A stretch of 52,056 bases of DNA, from the NCBI GenBank assembly GCA_020161505.1, contig JAIUNY010000022.1, positions 1 to 52,056 of the forward strand, in the 5' to 3' direction. The notes under the pieces were generated by a model. That model ran no database searches. It was not told where the DNA came from and saw nothing but the letters and a program-made list of their open reading frames with translations. The DNA is from Armatimonadota bacterium (lineage in GTDB: Bacteria; Armatimonadota; Fimbriimonadia; Fimbriimonadales; Fimbriimonadaceae). The position numbers and the translations under genes are program-made. Below are positions 16,006-24,880 of this stretch, one piece after another. The number at the start of each line of letters is the position of its first letter. Positions within the stretch are counted from its first letter, which is position 1.

Positions 16006-17028
16006 ATGGCAAAGCAACGCATTGGAATCATCGCCGGTGATGGAATCGGTCCGGAAATCATGGACGCGACCCTCCAAATCCTGACGGAAACGGGATTGGA
16101 CGCCGAGTTTGTTCCACTGGTTGCGGGCCTCGCAGCGGTTGAGCAAGGTCTTCCGGCGATGCCTCCGGCGACGGTGGACGCGATTCGAGAGATCGGCGTG
16201 GCCTTGAAGGGGCCGACCACGACGCCGAGTGGCGGCGGTCACGTGAGCGCGAATGTGGCCTTGCGCAAGGGTCTTGACCTGTTTGCCAACGTCCGCCCGA
16301 TCAAGACTTTGCCTGGCGTGAAAGGGCCGTTTGCGGACAAGAATCTCGACCTCATCATTGTCCGGGAGAACACGGAAGACCTCTACGCGGGGATTGAGTA
16401 TCAGCCGCACCCCGATGTCGCCCAGTCGATCAAGGTGATTACCCGGCAGGGCAGTGCCCGACTTTTCGAATACACCTTCGACATGGCTCGCAAGCAAGGT
16501 CGTAAGCGGGTGACGGTGGTTCACAAGGCGAACATCATGAAGCTGAGTGATGGTTTGTTCTTGGAAGAGTTCTACAAAGCCGCGGCGTTGAACCCGGACA
16601 TCAAGGCAGATGACATTATTGTCGACAACTGCTGCATGCAACTCGTCACCAAGCCGGAGCAGTTTGATGTGATCGTCACAGAGAACCTCTATGGCGACAT
16701 TATCAGCGACCTTTGCGCGGGGCTCGTTGGAGGTTTGGGCTTGGCTCCTGGGGCGAATATTGGCAAGAATTGTGCGGTTTTTGAAGCGGTTCATGGTTCA
16801 GCGCCGGATATCGCGGGCAAGGGAATCGCGAACCCCACGGCGCTCCTGATGAGCGCGGTGATGATGCTCCATCACCTGGGGCATCATGAGCAAGCGGAGC
16901 GTATTCGCAATTCGGTTCTGAGGGTTTGCCGCGATGGTCAGTGCCTCACCTTGGATCTCGGTGGCAAGGCGAGCACCGGCGAGTACGCCCGGGAGCTGAT
17001 CCATGTGAGCCATGAGGCGGCAGTTTGA
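16006..17028 (+). CDS. icd: Isocitrate dehydrogenase (NAD-type, IDH/IMDH family)
   Basis: 340-aa beta-decarboxylating dehydrogenase. RIGIIAGDGIGPEIMDA is the conserved N-terminus. IVRENTEDLYAGIEY is the isocitrate-type substrate loop, as opposed to isopropylmalate enzymes. VVHKANIMKLSDGLF carries the catalytic Lys, ENLYGDIISD the Mg-binding Asp, and AVFEAVHGSAPDIAGKGIAN the cofactor region. Length and motif match the short NAD-dependent isocitrate dehydrogenases of the TCA cycle; a homoisocitrate dehydrogenase is the main alternative. Start at ATG 16006, since the upstream extension encodes nothing conserved and a -10 box lies there. Confidence 0.88.
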   Translation: MAKQRIGIIAGDGIGPEIMDATLQILTETGLDAEFVPLVAGLAAVEQGLPAMPPATVDAIREIGVALKGPTTTPSGGGHVSANVALRKGLDLFANVRPIKTLPGVKGPFADKNLDLIIVRENTEDLYAGIEYQPHPDVAQSIKVITRQGSARLFEYTFDMARKQGRKRVTVVHKANIMKLSDGLFLEEFYKAAALNPDIKADDIIVDNCCMQLVTKPEQFDVIVTENLYGDIISDLCAGLVGGLGLAPGANIGKNCAVFEAVHGSAPDIAGKGIANPTALLMSAVMMLHHLGHHEQAERIRNSVLRVCRDGQCLTLDLGGKASTGEYARELIHVSHEAAV

Positions 17029-17076
17029 AGATTTCCCCTTTGGAAAACTGTTCGGTCTGGCAATAATTGTATCGGC

Positions 17077-17574
17077 ATGGAAAACATTGATGCGTCCCAT
17101 CTTCTGCACCCCTTCACGGTGCGAATTTGGATTCAAGCCAACCCACGCGACGTGCAATTGGGCTGGACGCAATCGGCTTTGATCACTCGATGGTTTGTGA
17201 ACAAGGCCCAGTACTTGGATTCAAACGGTTTTGAAATTCCGGAGGCGGCTCCTGGCTGCACCCTTCTGTGGACTTGGCTCGACGGTGCTATCGAGAAGAG
17301 TCGTGTCCATGAGAACTCAGAAGGAGTGTTTCGGTTCGGTTGGTATCAAGACATGGGGGAAGTTGAAGTGAAGTTCACGCTCGTGAATAGCGGCACCCTC
17401 GTGGAGCTCCGGCAGTCGATGAGTGACCGTGTGGAACCCCAGCCGCGGCTCGGCGCGCAGATTGGGTCTCGCATGGGCTGGACATTCTTCTTGTGCAACT
17501 TGAAGTCGGTGATCGAGGGCGGACACGATCTCCGGGAAACCGACCCCACCCGTCAGGGTGTCCTGAACGTCTAA
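17077..17574 (+). CDS. SRPBCC-fold protein
   Basis: 165 aa, a single START/SRPBCC domain: HPFTVRIWIQANPRDVQLGW is the first strand and helix, ALITRWFVNKAQYLDSNG the second, then a sheet ending in GTLVELRQSMS and a long C-terminal helix. This family binds hydrophobic ligands; no ligand can be named. It is distinct from the SRPBCC protein at 5828 and has no regulator beside it. An AATAAT sequence about 9 nt before the ATG may be the -10. rmlD follows 50 bp later on the same strand. Confidence 0.75.
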   Translation: MENIDASHLLHPFTVRIWIQANPRDVQLGWTQSALITRWFVNKAQYLDSNGFEIPEAAPGCTLLWTWLDGAIEKSRVHENSEGVFRFGWYQDMGEVEVKFTLVNSGTLVELRQSMSDRVEPQPRLGAQIGSRMGWTFFLCNLKSVIEGGHDLRETDPTRQGVLNV

Positions 17575-17624
17575 GATTCAGGAATGAATCGTCAGAGAAA
17601 CCTCCCGGGATCGAGGGTCTATCC

Positions 17625-18506
17625 GTGAGAGTTCTTGTCACGGGCGGCTCGGGGTTGTTGGGGAGCGATCTGGTTGCCGAACTGCGAAGTCGCGGGCATG
17701 AAGTCTTGGCTCCCGGGCATCGGGAGCTGGATGTAACCTCGGGCTACCACCTGGAGCAGCTCCGCAAGGATCAGTTTCAGCGGCTCGACTGGATCATCAA
17801 CTGCGCGGCCTACACGGCGGTCGACAAGGCCGAATCCGAGCGGATGGCGGCGATGAAGCTGAACGCGGTGGCCCCAGGGGCGTTGGGGGCCGTCGCGCAG
17901 GTGATCGGAGCCCGGCTGATTACGATCAGCACAGATTTTGTCTTTGATGGCGAGGCGCAGACGCCTTACACCGAGTCCTCTCCGACCCATCCGATTGGGG
18001 TCTACGGGCAGAGCAAGCAAATGGGGGAAGTGAACGCGCTCCGCGAGAATTTGGGTGCGATTGTCGTGAGGACAAGCTGGCTCTATGGCGCGCATGGTCA
18101 TTGTTTCCCCAAAACGATGATCCGGGCTTTCGAAGCGGGGAAGTCTTTGCGCGTGGTGAGCGACCAGGTTGGCAAGCCGACCTGCACGGTCGATCTCGCG
18201 CGGGTGCTTGTCGATATCGCAGCGTTAAAGCCGAATCCTGGCATTTATCACGCCGCCGGGCCAGAATCAATGTCTTGGCATGATTTCGCCAGGTTCACGC
18301 TGGAAACTTACATCACAACCCACGCTTTGAACCAGGAGATCGACCTGACTCCTGTGGCGACGAGCGAATATCCCACTCCCGCCAAGCGACCAGCCTACAG
18401 CGTCCTCAGCACGACGAAAATTGAGCGGCTTGGCATCGCGCCGATGCGCCCGGTGAGCGAGAGTTTGATCGAGTTCTGCGCGAGAGTGGGCCGGCTTACG
18501 AGCTAG
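17625..18506 (+). CDS. rfbD: dTDP-4-dehydrorhamnose reductase
   Basis: Last enzyme of dTDP-L-rhamnose synthesis, reducing dTDP-4-keto-rhamnose with NADPH for surface polysaccharides. The 293-aa SDR has the N-terminal GGSGLLGSD nucleotide motif, INCAAYTAVDKAE, STDFVFDG, YGQSKQMGE (catalytic Tyr/Lys) and RTSWLYGA, all typical of RmlD. GTG 17625 has GAGGG 7 nt upstream and gives the standard VRVLVTGG N-terminus; the longer upstream frame overlaps the SRPBCC gene and is not conserved. The other rml genes are absent from the window. It converges on the SpoU methyltransferase, overlapping by 11 bp. Confidence 0.92.
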   Translation: MRVLVTGGSGLLGSDLVAELRSRGHEVLAPGHRELDVTSGYHLEQLRKDQFQRLDWIINCAAYTAVDKAESERMAAMKLNAVAPGALGAVAQVIGARLITISTDFVFDGEAQTPYTESSPTHPIGVYGQSKQMGEVNALRENLGAIVVRTSWLYGAHGHCFPKTMIRAFEAGKSLRVVSDQVGKPTCTVDLARVLVDIAALKPNPGIYHAAGPESMSWHDFARFTLETYITTHALNQEIDLTPVATSEYPTPAKRPAYSVLSTTKIERLGIAPMRPVSESLIEFCARVGRLTS

Positions 18507-19152
18507 TATCCTCGCCGATTCCACCCTCGAATCCCATCAGCTTTCGGCTCACAGCTCGGGCGGGGGCGAAGTCGGGGTTGGCGGCGAGAAACTGGGTCAT
18601 CGCGCAGTGGAGCGAGATCGTGACGGCCTGGGTCACGTTCATCGAGGTGGTCACGCCATACATGGGAATCGCGATCATCTCATCGCATAGAGGGAGGATT
18701 TCCTTGCGAACGCCATACTTTTCCTCGCCAAAGACGATGACGGCGGGAAATTGCCACTCGACTTGCTGAACCGGGCGAGCGGTCGCGTCGAGGTGGAGTG
18801 CATAGATCCGCTTGCCCTCGGCCTTCGCTTTCTCGATGGCCGGAGCGACATCGCCGTAGCTGTGGGGTTGCCAATATCCGGCGCCTCGGGCTCCCGCGAG
18901 GTCGGCCTTTTCGCCTTCTTCTGGCTCAAAGTGGACGTGATTGATGCGGAAGGCATCGGCGACGCGGAGGATTCCGCCCTGATTGGCGAAGTGGTCGAGA
19001 CGGAGTCCGATGAGATCCACGGGCACCCGAGGCAACGAGGCGAACTGTTCGCGAATCCCTGGGTCGGTGGTGATGTTGCGCATACTGCGCCAGGTGTCTT
19101 CGAGCTCCTGGCGGATGTTCTTCAGGCGTTTGGGATATCGGACTCGGCGCAT
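18496..19152 (-). CDS. SpoU/TrmH-family RNA 2'-O-methyltransferase
   Basis: 218-aa SPOUT methyltransferase, using S-adenosylmethionine to 2'-O-methylate a tRNA or rRNA ribose. Motif 1 is DHFANQGGILRVADAF (with the N and R of the family), motif 2 VIVFGEEKYGV, and motif 3 IPMYGVTTSMNVTQAVTISL, which forms the trefoil knot. The N-terminal 45 residues are basic and probably bind RNA, as in TrmH. The target nucleotide cannot be assigned. A minus-strand TAGGTT ends 6 nt before the ATG. Confidence 0.9.
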   Translation of the reverse strand: MRRVRYPKRLKNIRQELEDTWRSMRNITTDPGIREQFASLPRVPVDLIGLRLDHFANQGGILRVADAFRINHVHFEPEEGEKADLAGARGAGYWQPHSYGDVAPAIEKAKAEGKRIYALHLDATARPVQQVEWQFPAVIVFGEEKYGVRKEILPLCDEMIAIPMYGVTTSMNVTQAVTISLHCAMTQFLAANPDFAPARAVSRKLMGFEGGIGEDTSS

Positions 19153-19158
19153 TCGGGA

Positions 19159-19164
19159 AACCTA
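19159..19164 (-). promoter_or_regulatory. Candidate -10 box of SpoU methyltransferase gene
   Basis: Minus-strand TAGGTT ends 6 nt before ATG 19152. Confidence 0.35.
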
Positions 19165-19240
19165 GTATTTGTTCAGGGACGGGGGGTGAACCGGCCTCCG
19201 ATAAGTTAGACATACCCACGGATTGGGTGGTGGTGCAGGG

Positions 19241-19447
19241 ATGGCACGGCGCAACTTAAAGGTAGTCCGACTTATCGAACCAGAATTATGCCTGGAATGT
19301 CGATTCGCCCAGACGGCAGATGTCGAGCTGGCGGATGGGTCATTCCAGAGGATGGTTCATTGCCGTCGTTTGGATTGCGACAACTGGGACACCACCTCAG
19401 CCGAGCCAGCCAAGTCGATCCGAGACGACGAAGAGCGCGCAGCCTGA
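19241..19447 (+). CDS. Small Cys-rich protein, putative zinc finger
   Basis: 68 aa. Four Cys occur in two pairs, LCLECRF and VHCRRLDCDNW, separated by about 25 residues, which looks like a zinc-ribbon-type site. The basic start MARRNLKVV suggests nucleic-acid contact. ATG 19241 is preceded by GGTGGTGGTGCAGGG, which can pair with 16S rRNA. Codon use looks like that of its neighbours and the Cys spacing is deliberate, so it is likely a real gene. It lies in a divergent gap after the methyltransferase and is followed 60 bp later by the phosphoesterase. No function is assigned. Confidence 0.65.
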   Translation: MARRNLKVVRLIEPELCLECRFAQTADVELADGSFQRMVHCRRLDCDNWDTTSAEPAKSIRDDEERAA

Positions 19448-19507
19448 GTCCTACCGGATTCTGGTCGTGAGGAACTCCCCACGCGGCCCAGTCGTTTGCC
19501 GGGATAG

Positions 19508-20383
19508 ATGCCGACGCCTCAGCCCCGCAAGCTCGATAAGCGTTTGATCACCCGTCGCGCCGTTTTGGGCGGGATGGCGGCGGGATTTACCGGCGCCTTC
19601 AGCTATGCCCGATTCATCGAGCCGACCTGGCTGGAAATCCGTGAGCTGACGATTCCGGTTCGCGGGCTTGCACCTTCATTCGATGGCTACAAGGTCGGGC
19701 TCGTCAGCGATATTCACTGGCCGATTAACCTCAGCGAGGAGCGGATGCGCGGTCTGGGCGAGGAGTTTTCTCGGCGTGAGGTGGACGTTTTGTGCATCCC
19801 TGGCGACCTGATGGATGGTCATGATCCAGCGAATTTGCCCAGTTTTCGGGATGTGTTCGAAGGGTGGGAGACAAAGGATGGGATCTACGCCACTCTGGGC
19901 AATCACGACCATGCGATTGGTCGGGCCCACGTGGTGCGGGAAGTCAGTCGGCACACGCCGCTCGAACTCATCGACAATTCTCGCGTTCTGATTGAGCGGG
20001 GTTCCGATGCCCTCGTGATCGCGGGCGTGGGGGATCTGTGGGAGGACACCGTGGATGCTCAGGCCGCTCTGGGGCGACTCCCGGACGAGATTCCCCGCAT
20101 CCTGCTGTCCCACAACCCCGATGTTGCCGAGGAACTGGTAGGGGACTATCGCGTCGATCTGCAGCTCTCCGGACACACCCACGGCGGCATGCTGGGGATC
20201 GGGAATTGGTATCCGGGAACGCCGAGCCGGTACGGGAACAAGTTCCGAGAGGGGTTGTGTCAGGGGGCGCATCACCAGGTCTTTGTGAGCAAAGGGATCA
20301 GCCCGATGCGGCGGCATCTCCGGTTTGGGGCGCGGCCCGATATTGCGATCATCACCCTCCGTGCGGCCCAGGATTCGGTGTGA
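19508..20383 (+). CDS. Metallophosphoesterase with Tat signal (YkuE-like)
   Basis: 291-aa calcineurin-like phosphoesterase. LITRRAVLGGMAAG is a twin-arginine signal, so it is exported. The five metal motifs are in order: LVSDIHW (D-x-H), PGDLMDG, LGNHDHA, LLSHNPD and LSGHTHGGM. This arrangement matches the YkuE/LpxH-like single-domain group. A lipid or nucleotide phosphate is the likely substrate, but this cannot be decided. The next gene, an SDR, is 41 bp downstream with its own -10 box. Confidence 0.88.
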   Translation: MPTPQPRKLDKRLITRRAVLGGMAAGFTGAFSYARFIEPTWLEIRELTIPVRGLAPSFDGYKVGLVSDIHWPINLSEERMRGLGEEFSRREVDVLCIPGDLMDGHDPANLPSFRDVFEGWETKDGIYATLGNHDHAIGRAHVVREVSRHTPLELIDNSRVLIERGSDALVIAGVGDLWEDTVDAQAALGRLPDEIPRILLSHNPDVAEELVGDYRVDLQLSGHTHGGMLGIGNWYPGTPSRYGNKFREGLCQGAHHQVFVSKGISPMRRHLRFGARPDIAIITLRAAQDSV

Positions 20384-20412
20384 ATCCGGAACTCGTGTCC
20401 CCGGAATCCCGG

Positions 20413-20418
20413 TAGGAT
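20413..20418 (+). promoter_or_regulatory. Candidate -10 box of SDR gene
   Basis: TAGGAT ends 6 nt before ATG 20425. Confidence 0.4.
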
Positions 20419-20424
20419 GCGGCA

Positions 20425-21399
20425 ATGAATCTCCTCGTCATCGGCGGAACCCAGTTTGTCGGAAAGCATCTCACGGAGGCTCTGCTCGCGGGCGGGCACT
20501 CGGTGACTCACTTCAATCGCGGGCAAACGAATCCTGAAGCGTTCCCGGGGGTGGAAACCATTCAGGGCGACCGGAATACGGATGCCGACCGACTCGCCGG
20601 ACGCCAATGGGATGCGGTTTTTGATGTCTGCGGCTATCTCCCCAAGTCGATGACGCCGGCGCTGGAGGTTCTGAAGGACTCGGTGGATCGGTACCTCTTC
20701 GTCTCCACGATCTCAGTGTACGCGGCGGACCAAGGCGATGACCTACCAGAAGACTCGGCCCTGGCCGAACTCGAGGAGGACACCGGAGTCGTGGATGGCA
20801 GCACCTACGGTGCCTACAAAGTGATCTGCGAGAACATGGTCCGCGAGGCGATGGGAGATCGGGCAACGATCGTGCGTCCGGGCCTCATTGTTGGACCGGG
20901 AGACCACACCCAGCGGTTTACCTACTGGCCGGTGGCTTTTTCGGAAGGAGGCCCGGTGATGGTGCCGAATGGGTTGGATCGTCGCCTGACTTCGTTGGAT
21001 GTTCGCGATTTTGCCGCGTTCATGCGGCATCTGGTTGAGCAGGGAACCTCGGGCACGTTCAACGTCGATCGGGCGGGCAAGACGTTCGGGGATCTGATTG
21101 CTGCCTGTGAGGAAGTCACCGGGGCCAGCAAAGTAGTGGTGGATGAGGAGTGGCTGGTCGCTCAAGAAGTGAAACCGTGGGCAGAACTTCCGTGCTGGGC
21201 ACCGCAGCCGCTGGGAGTTCCGAACGTTGAGCGGGCAGTGGCAGCCGGCCTGACCGAGCGTCCATTGGCATCGACTGTGCAGGATGTGATTGCAGATGCG
21301 AAGGCTTGCGGTCTGGCTCGACCCTTAAAGGCTGGTCTCGCGTCTGACAAAGAGAAGGAATTGCTTGCACGATGGGACGCCACTCACTCTTCGCCCTGA
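20425..21399 (+). CDS. NAD-dependent epimerase/dehydratase (atypical extended SDR)
   Basis: 324 aa. The Rossmann start NLLVIGGTQFVGKHLTEALL has the atypical GGTxFxG glycine motif, followed by the NRGQTN signature of the CSP41/isoflavone-reductase-like SDR group. SVYAAD and YGAYK supply the active-site Ser and Tyr/Lys. The C-terminal half is poorly conserved and sets the substrate, which is unknown. The following M61 peptidase gene starts inside it (28-bp overlap), so the two are cotranscribed. Confidence 0.85.
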   Translation: MNLLVIGGTQFVGKHLTEALLAGGHSVTHFNRGQTNPEAFPGVETIQGDRNTDADRLAGRQWDAVFDVCGYLPKSMTPALEVLKDSVDRYLFVSTISVYAADQGDDLPEDSALAELEEDTGVVDGSTYGAYKVICENMVREAMGDRATIVRPGLIVGPGDHTQRFTYWPVAFSEGGPVMVPNGLDRRLTSLDVRDFAAFMRHLVEQGTSGTFNVDRAGKTFGDLIAACEEVTGASKVVVDEEWLVAQEVKPWAELPCWAPQPLGVPNVERAVAAGLTERPLASTVQDVIADAKACGLARPLKAGLASDKEKELLARWDATHSSP

Positions 21400-22877
21400 T
21401 TGCGCTCTGCGCGACAACGGTTAGTCAAGCCGCGACCTACGAATTTCGGCGAGATCCCGAATCTGGGAAGGGTCTGGTGACGGTTTCCTTGAAAACCGGC
21501 GAAAAGTCGACGCGTTTCGAGATGCCGGCTTGGGCTCCCGGCGACTACCAGTTGTTTGATTTTGGGGGCTTGCTGGAAGGTGTCCAGTTCACCCTTAAAG
21601 GGAAGCCCGTAAAGTCGGAGTTCGTCTCCCCCAATAGCTGGGTGATTCCGGAAGGGGCCGATCGGGTCACCGCGCTGGTGAACCAGAGTCGAGGGAACTT
21701 CAGCCCGATGTTCCTGATGCAAGATGACCTGACCTATGTCAATGGTTCCGGGGTCTTCGGCTGGTTTGTTGGGTTCGACGATGAGCAGCACCGTCTGATC
21801 GTTGTCCGGGGAGGGGACGCGGAGAAGTATCTGGGAGCGAAGCAGAGTTCAATCTGGGAATCGGGCGAGGAATCGGGTTGGCAGAGCGAGTTCAAGAGCT
21901 ACGAGGAGTTGATCGATTCGCCGTTCGTGATTTCTCCGAAACTCAGGGTTCAGGAGTTTCGAGTGGCGAAGGTGCCGCATGTTGTCGCGGCGTTCGGGAA
22001 AGCAGAAGCAGTTGATATGAAAGTCTTCGCCGAAGTGGCGCAGAAGTCGGTGGAGGAAGGCCTGAAGACGTTCGGGGATTTTCCATACGACCGGTACGTG
22101 TTCTTCGGGCATTTTGGGGGGATTGGCGGCGGGTTGGAGCATCGGAACAGTACGCGGCTCGGGCTCTGGAGCACGGATCCCAAGGATGCGGCCGGGCTCA
22201 TTTTTCATGAGTTTGCTCATGCTTACAACGTGAAGCAGATCCGCCCCGTGGGGTTAGGGCCGTTCGATCACACGCGGGCGGTTCCCGTTCCGACGCTTTG
22301 GTGGCTGGAAGGAGCAACAGACTATCTGGCGAGTGTCTGGCAGGTGCGTGCTGGGCTGATGTCGAAGGCGGACCTGATGCGCGAGATGGGGGGAACTCAT
22401 CAGAGCGTGCTCGCGATGCCCAGTCGGTTTCAGGTGAGTTTGGAGGAGTCTGGACGCCGAGTGTTTGAGTCCCGGGGAAGCACGGGTTTCGGCGGGGTGA
22501 ACTACTACACCAAGGGCAAAATGGCGGCGTTTCTACTCGATCTTTCGATCCGAACGGGGAGCGATGGGACGAAGTGTTTGGATGACGTTTTCCGTGCCCT
22601 TTACGACGAAGCTCGTAAAAGCGGCCCGTACAAGGACGGTCGGATTCGGGAGTTGATCGTGGAGTTCGGCGGTGAGACGGCAGGGGAGCTCTATGACCAA
22701 TGCGTGACCAAACCGGTGGAGATGCCGATCGGGCCGGTGCTCGGGCAGGCCGGCATCAGGATGGTCGGACGCACTTTTGCCGCGGAACCTCAGCCGACTC
22801 CGCTTGGGAAGAAGGTGTTCGAGGCCTATCCTTCGGACTTATCGCCTCGGTCGGAAACGGCACCGGTTTCTGAGTAA
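21372..22877 (+). CDS. Exported M61-family metallopeptidase without PDZ domain
   Basis: 501 aa with a signal peptide (residues 1-20). The M61 catalytic core is clear: GGIGGGLEHRNS before the site, then HEFAHAYNVKQIRP (zinc ligands His279 and His283, catalytic Glu280) and WLEGATDYLA, whose Glu313 is the third ligand. M61 enzymes (glycyl aminopeptidase type) are usually about 600 aa with a C-terminal PDZ domain; here the protein ends soon after the catalytic region, without a frameshift or repeat that would explain it. The last 52 bp overlap the convergent glycosyltransferase gene. Confidence 0.88.
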   Translation: MGRHSLFALIALCATTVSQAATYEFRRDPESGKGLVTVSLKTGEKSTRFEMPAWAPGDYQLFDFGGLLEGVQFTLKGKPVKSEFVSPNSWVIPEGADRVTALVNQSRGNFSPMFLMQDDLTYVNGSGVFGWFVGFDDEQHRLIVVRGGDAEKYLGAKQSSIWESGEESGWQSEFKSYEELIDSPFVISPKLRVQEFRVAKVPHVVAAFGKAEAVDMKVFAEVAQKSVEEGLKTFGDFPYDRYVFFGHFGGIGGGLEHRNSTRLGLWSTDPKDAAGLIFHEFAHAYNVKQIRPVGLGPFDHTRAVPVPTLWWLEGATDYLASVWQVRAGLMSKADLMREMGGTHQSVLAMPSRFQVSLEESGRRVFESRGSTGFGGVNYYTKGKMAAFLLDLSIRTGSDGTKCLDDVFRALYDEARKSGPYKDGRIRELIVEFGGETAGELYDQCVTKPVEMPIGPVLGQAGIRMVGRTFAAEPQPTPLGKKVFEAYPSDLSPRSETAPVSE

Positions 22878-23944
22878 GTGCGTCCCTTCCATGTCACGCC
22901 GGTTGTTCGGACTTTGCGCAGGGCGTGGAACTGAGTGACGGCGGCGGCGAGGATCGAGATCGGGAGGAAAGGGATGATCCACAGAGGCATGCCGGCGAGG
23001 ATCGTGGTGAGGGCGGAGGTGAAGAGGATCATCCCGACCATGAGCGCGAGATAGGGCATCGGGAAGGCGAGCCAGATGAGCGCACCGACGGCGAGAAAGG
23101 CGCCGAGGAGAATTGCCCCGAGAGTTGAGCCTGTGATCCAGTAGGAGTTCTTCGTCATGCCCGACCAGGCTTCACCGAGGGTGCGGTACATCGCCACGCT
23201 GACGCAGTGGGTGAACCGGGCGACGGTGGTCGGCACCTTTTGGCGGGCAAGAAGTCGGCCGATTTGCACATCTTCGAGCACGTCTGACTTGCATGTTTCG
23301 TGGGGATTGATTTCCCAGTAACGGGAGGCTTCCCAGATGACGATTTGCCCATTGGTGAAGCGCGAGTGCCCAGTGCGGCTGCGCTGGATGAGACCGAAGG
23401 GAATCGAACAAAGGAGCATCCAGGGCACCCAGAGCATGTAGAGCGGCTCAAGCCCGGCTCCCGGGATGAGCTTGGGAAATCCGGTGGAAACGGGGGTTCG
23501 AGATCCGACTTGGCGAATCAGGGAGCGGAGGGCTCCGCCAAACGTGGGTTGGACGCGCAGATCAGCATCGAGAAACACCCACCATTTGCTTGGACTGACC
23601 TCGCTCGCAACCTTGGCCAGTTGCCAGCACGCGTGGTTTTTGCCTGTCCATCCACTGGGGAGACTCGTGCCTTGGATCACCATCGCTCCGTGCTTTTTGG
23701 CGACGGCAGCAGTGGCGTCATCGCTGGAATCGTCGTAGATGATGACTTGGTCGAACTGGGGCACGAGCGCGGGGAGAAGGAGTTCGAGGTTGGCCTCCTC
23801 GTTTCGTGCGGGGATGAGGGCGGTGAGCAGGGCCTTGTCATCGTCCGGCTGGGCCATGGGCTTGGGCATGAGGAGGAGATTCGTGAGAGCCACGAGGCAG
23901 AGCAGTCCCCAAAGGCCGCAGAAGACGAGGGCAAGGATCGTCAT
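22826..23944 (-). CDS. cruG: Membrane glycosyltransferase family 2, probable carotenoid glycosyltransferase
   Basis: 372 aa. An N-terminal membrane helix is followed by a GT2 domain: LIPARNEEANLELLLPAL, VIIYDDSSDD, the metal-binding FLDADLR, and VLEDVQIGRLLARQ, resembling the ED-QxxRW end motif. Two C-terminal membrane helices follow. This architecture matches CruG/CrtQ-type enzymes that attach a sugar to hydroxylated carotenoids. It diverges from the carotenoid operon beginning with cruF 72 bp away, which supports the assignment. Sugar donor and specificity are inferred. A minus-strand TAGTCT lies 16 nt before the ATG. Confidence 0.8.
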   Translation of the reverse strand: MTILALVFCGLWGLLCLVALTNLLLMPKPMAQPDDDKALLTALIPARNEEANLELLLPALVPQFDQVIIYDDSSDDATAAVAKKHGAMVIQGTSLPSGWTGKNHACWQLAKVASEVSPSKWWVFLDADLRVQPTFGGALRSLIRQVGSRTPVSTGFPKLIPGAGLEPLYMLWVPWMLLCSIPFGLIQRSRTGHSRFTNGQIVIWEASRYWEINPHETCKSDVLEDVQIGRLLARQKVPTTVARFTHCVSVAMYRTLGEAWSGMTKNSYWITGSTLGAILLGAFLAVGALIWLAFPMPYLALMVGMILFTSALTTILAGMPLWIIPFLPISILAAAVTQFHALRKVRTTGVTWKGRTYSETGAVSDRGDKSEG

Positions 23945-24016
23945 GAAGATTCCGTGTGAAGACTAGCACGGTTGGCAAACTTGGGCGGGGGTCAGTGCGT
24001 AGAGGGGAAGCGTATA

Positions 24017-24880
24017 GTGTCCGGTACACCTTTCGTTCTCAGACTTTATCTCGGCATGATCGCGTTTTCGTGCCTGGGAACATTGCTTTCCAGCCTCACC
24101 GGCCTTGATCCCGGCCCGATCCGCCCGGTGGCTTCGATCCTGACTTTGGTGCTCGGGAACCTCGCGGTGTATGAGGTGGGGAAGCAGGTTTTCCATCCAA
24201 AGCCGCTCGCATGGGGCCTCGCGGCGCTGATGCTGATCGGAGCCGGGTTCGAGATTCTTGGACTCCATACAGGTTTTCCCTTTGGAAATTACGAATACAC
24301 GGGAAACTGGGTGCCATCCGTGCTACTCTGGAGTGGGAAAACATTTCCCATATTACTGCCGTTTGCTTGGGCGATGATCGTTGGGTCGGCGGTGGTGTAT
24401 GCGCGATCTTTTTGCCGGGGTTGGATGGCTCTCGTGGTGGGGGCGGCTCTGGCAACCCTGGTGGATTTGGTCATGGAGCCGGTGATGGTAGGGCCGCTGG
24501 GTTACTGGAAATGGATCGGGGAGCCGACATTCTTCGAGGCTCCGTGGATCAACAGTTTCGGCTGGATGTTGACGGGGTTGCTCGGCGGAGCGGCCTTGCA
24601 CTTTGGCCTGAAACCGCAGGAATCCGAAGACCGAACCGTGCCGATGAGAGACGCGGCTTGGGTTTTTATTGGGCACTTGGTGTTGATGTGTGTGATCTCC
24701 GTCGGGGCGGCGTTGGATGGCGCGAACTTGCATCGGTCCTTCCCGGTGTTGGTTCTGGTGACGATTGCGCTGGCCAGCGCGGTGATGGTGCAAAAGTTTC
24801 GATCGGGTGGCGCGGTTGCAAGAGCGGGGAGTCCCTCTCGTTTTGCCGATGATGCGAGTGATGAAGGAGTAGACCAGTGA
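24017..24880 (+). CDS. cruF: Carotenoid 1',2'-hydratase CruF (DUF422)
   Basis: 287-aa integral membrane protein with about seven hydrophobic segments. The diagnostic stretch is LGLHTGFPFGNYEYTGNW, the FPFGxYxYT signature of CruF/CrtF-like DUF422 hydratases, which add water across the psi end of lycopene-type carotenoids and create the hydroxyl used for glycosylation. GTG 24017 has AGGGG at 24003-24007 (9-nt spacing); an ATG at 24056 is a possible alternative. Its stop overlaps the next gene (GTGA), so it heads a five-gene operon. Confidence 0.85.
   Translation: MSGTPFVLRLYLGMIAFSCLGTLLSSLTGLDPGPIRPVASILTLVLGNLAVYEVGKQVFHPKPLAWGLAALMLIGAGFEILGLHTGFPFGNYEYTGNWVPSVLLWSGKTFPILLPFAWAMIVGSAVVYARSFCRGWMALVVGAALATLVDLVMEPVMVGPLGYWKWIGEPTFFEAPWINSFGWMLTGLLGGAALHFGLKPQESEDRTVPMRDAAWVFIGHLVLMCVISVGAALDGANLHRSFPVLVLVTIALASAVMVQKFRSGGAVARAGSPSRFADDASDEGVDQ

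Noticed and set aside
24013-24018. TATAGT as -10 of cruF
   Set aside because: It would start transcription inside the coding region unless ATG 24056 is used, no -35 fits, and a Shine-Dalgarno supports GTG 24017.
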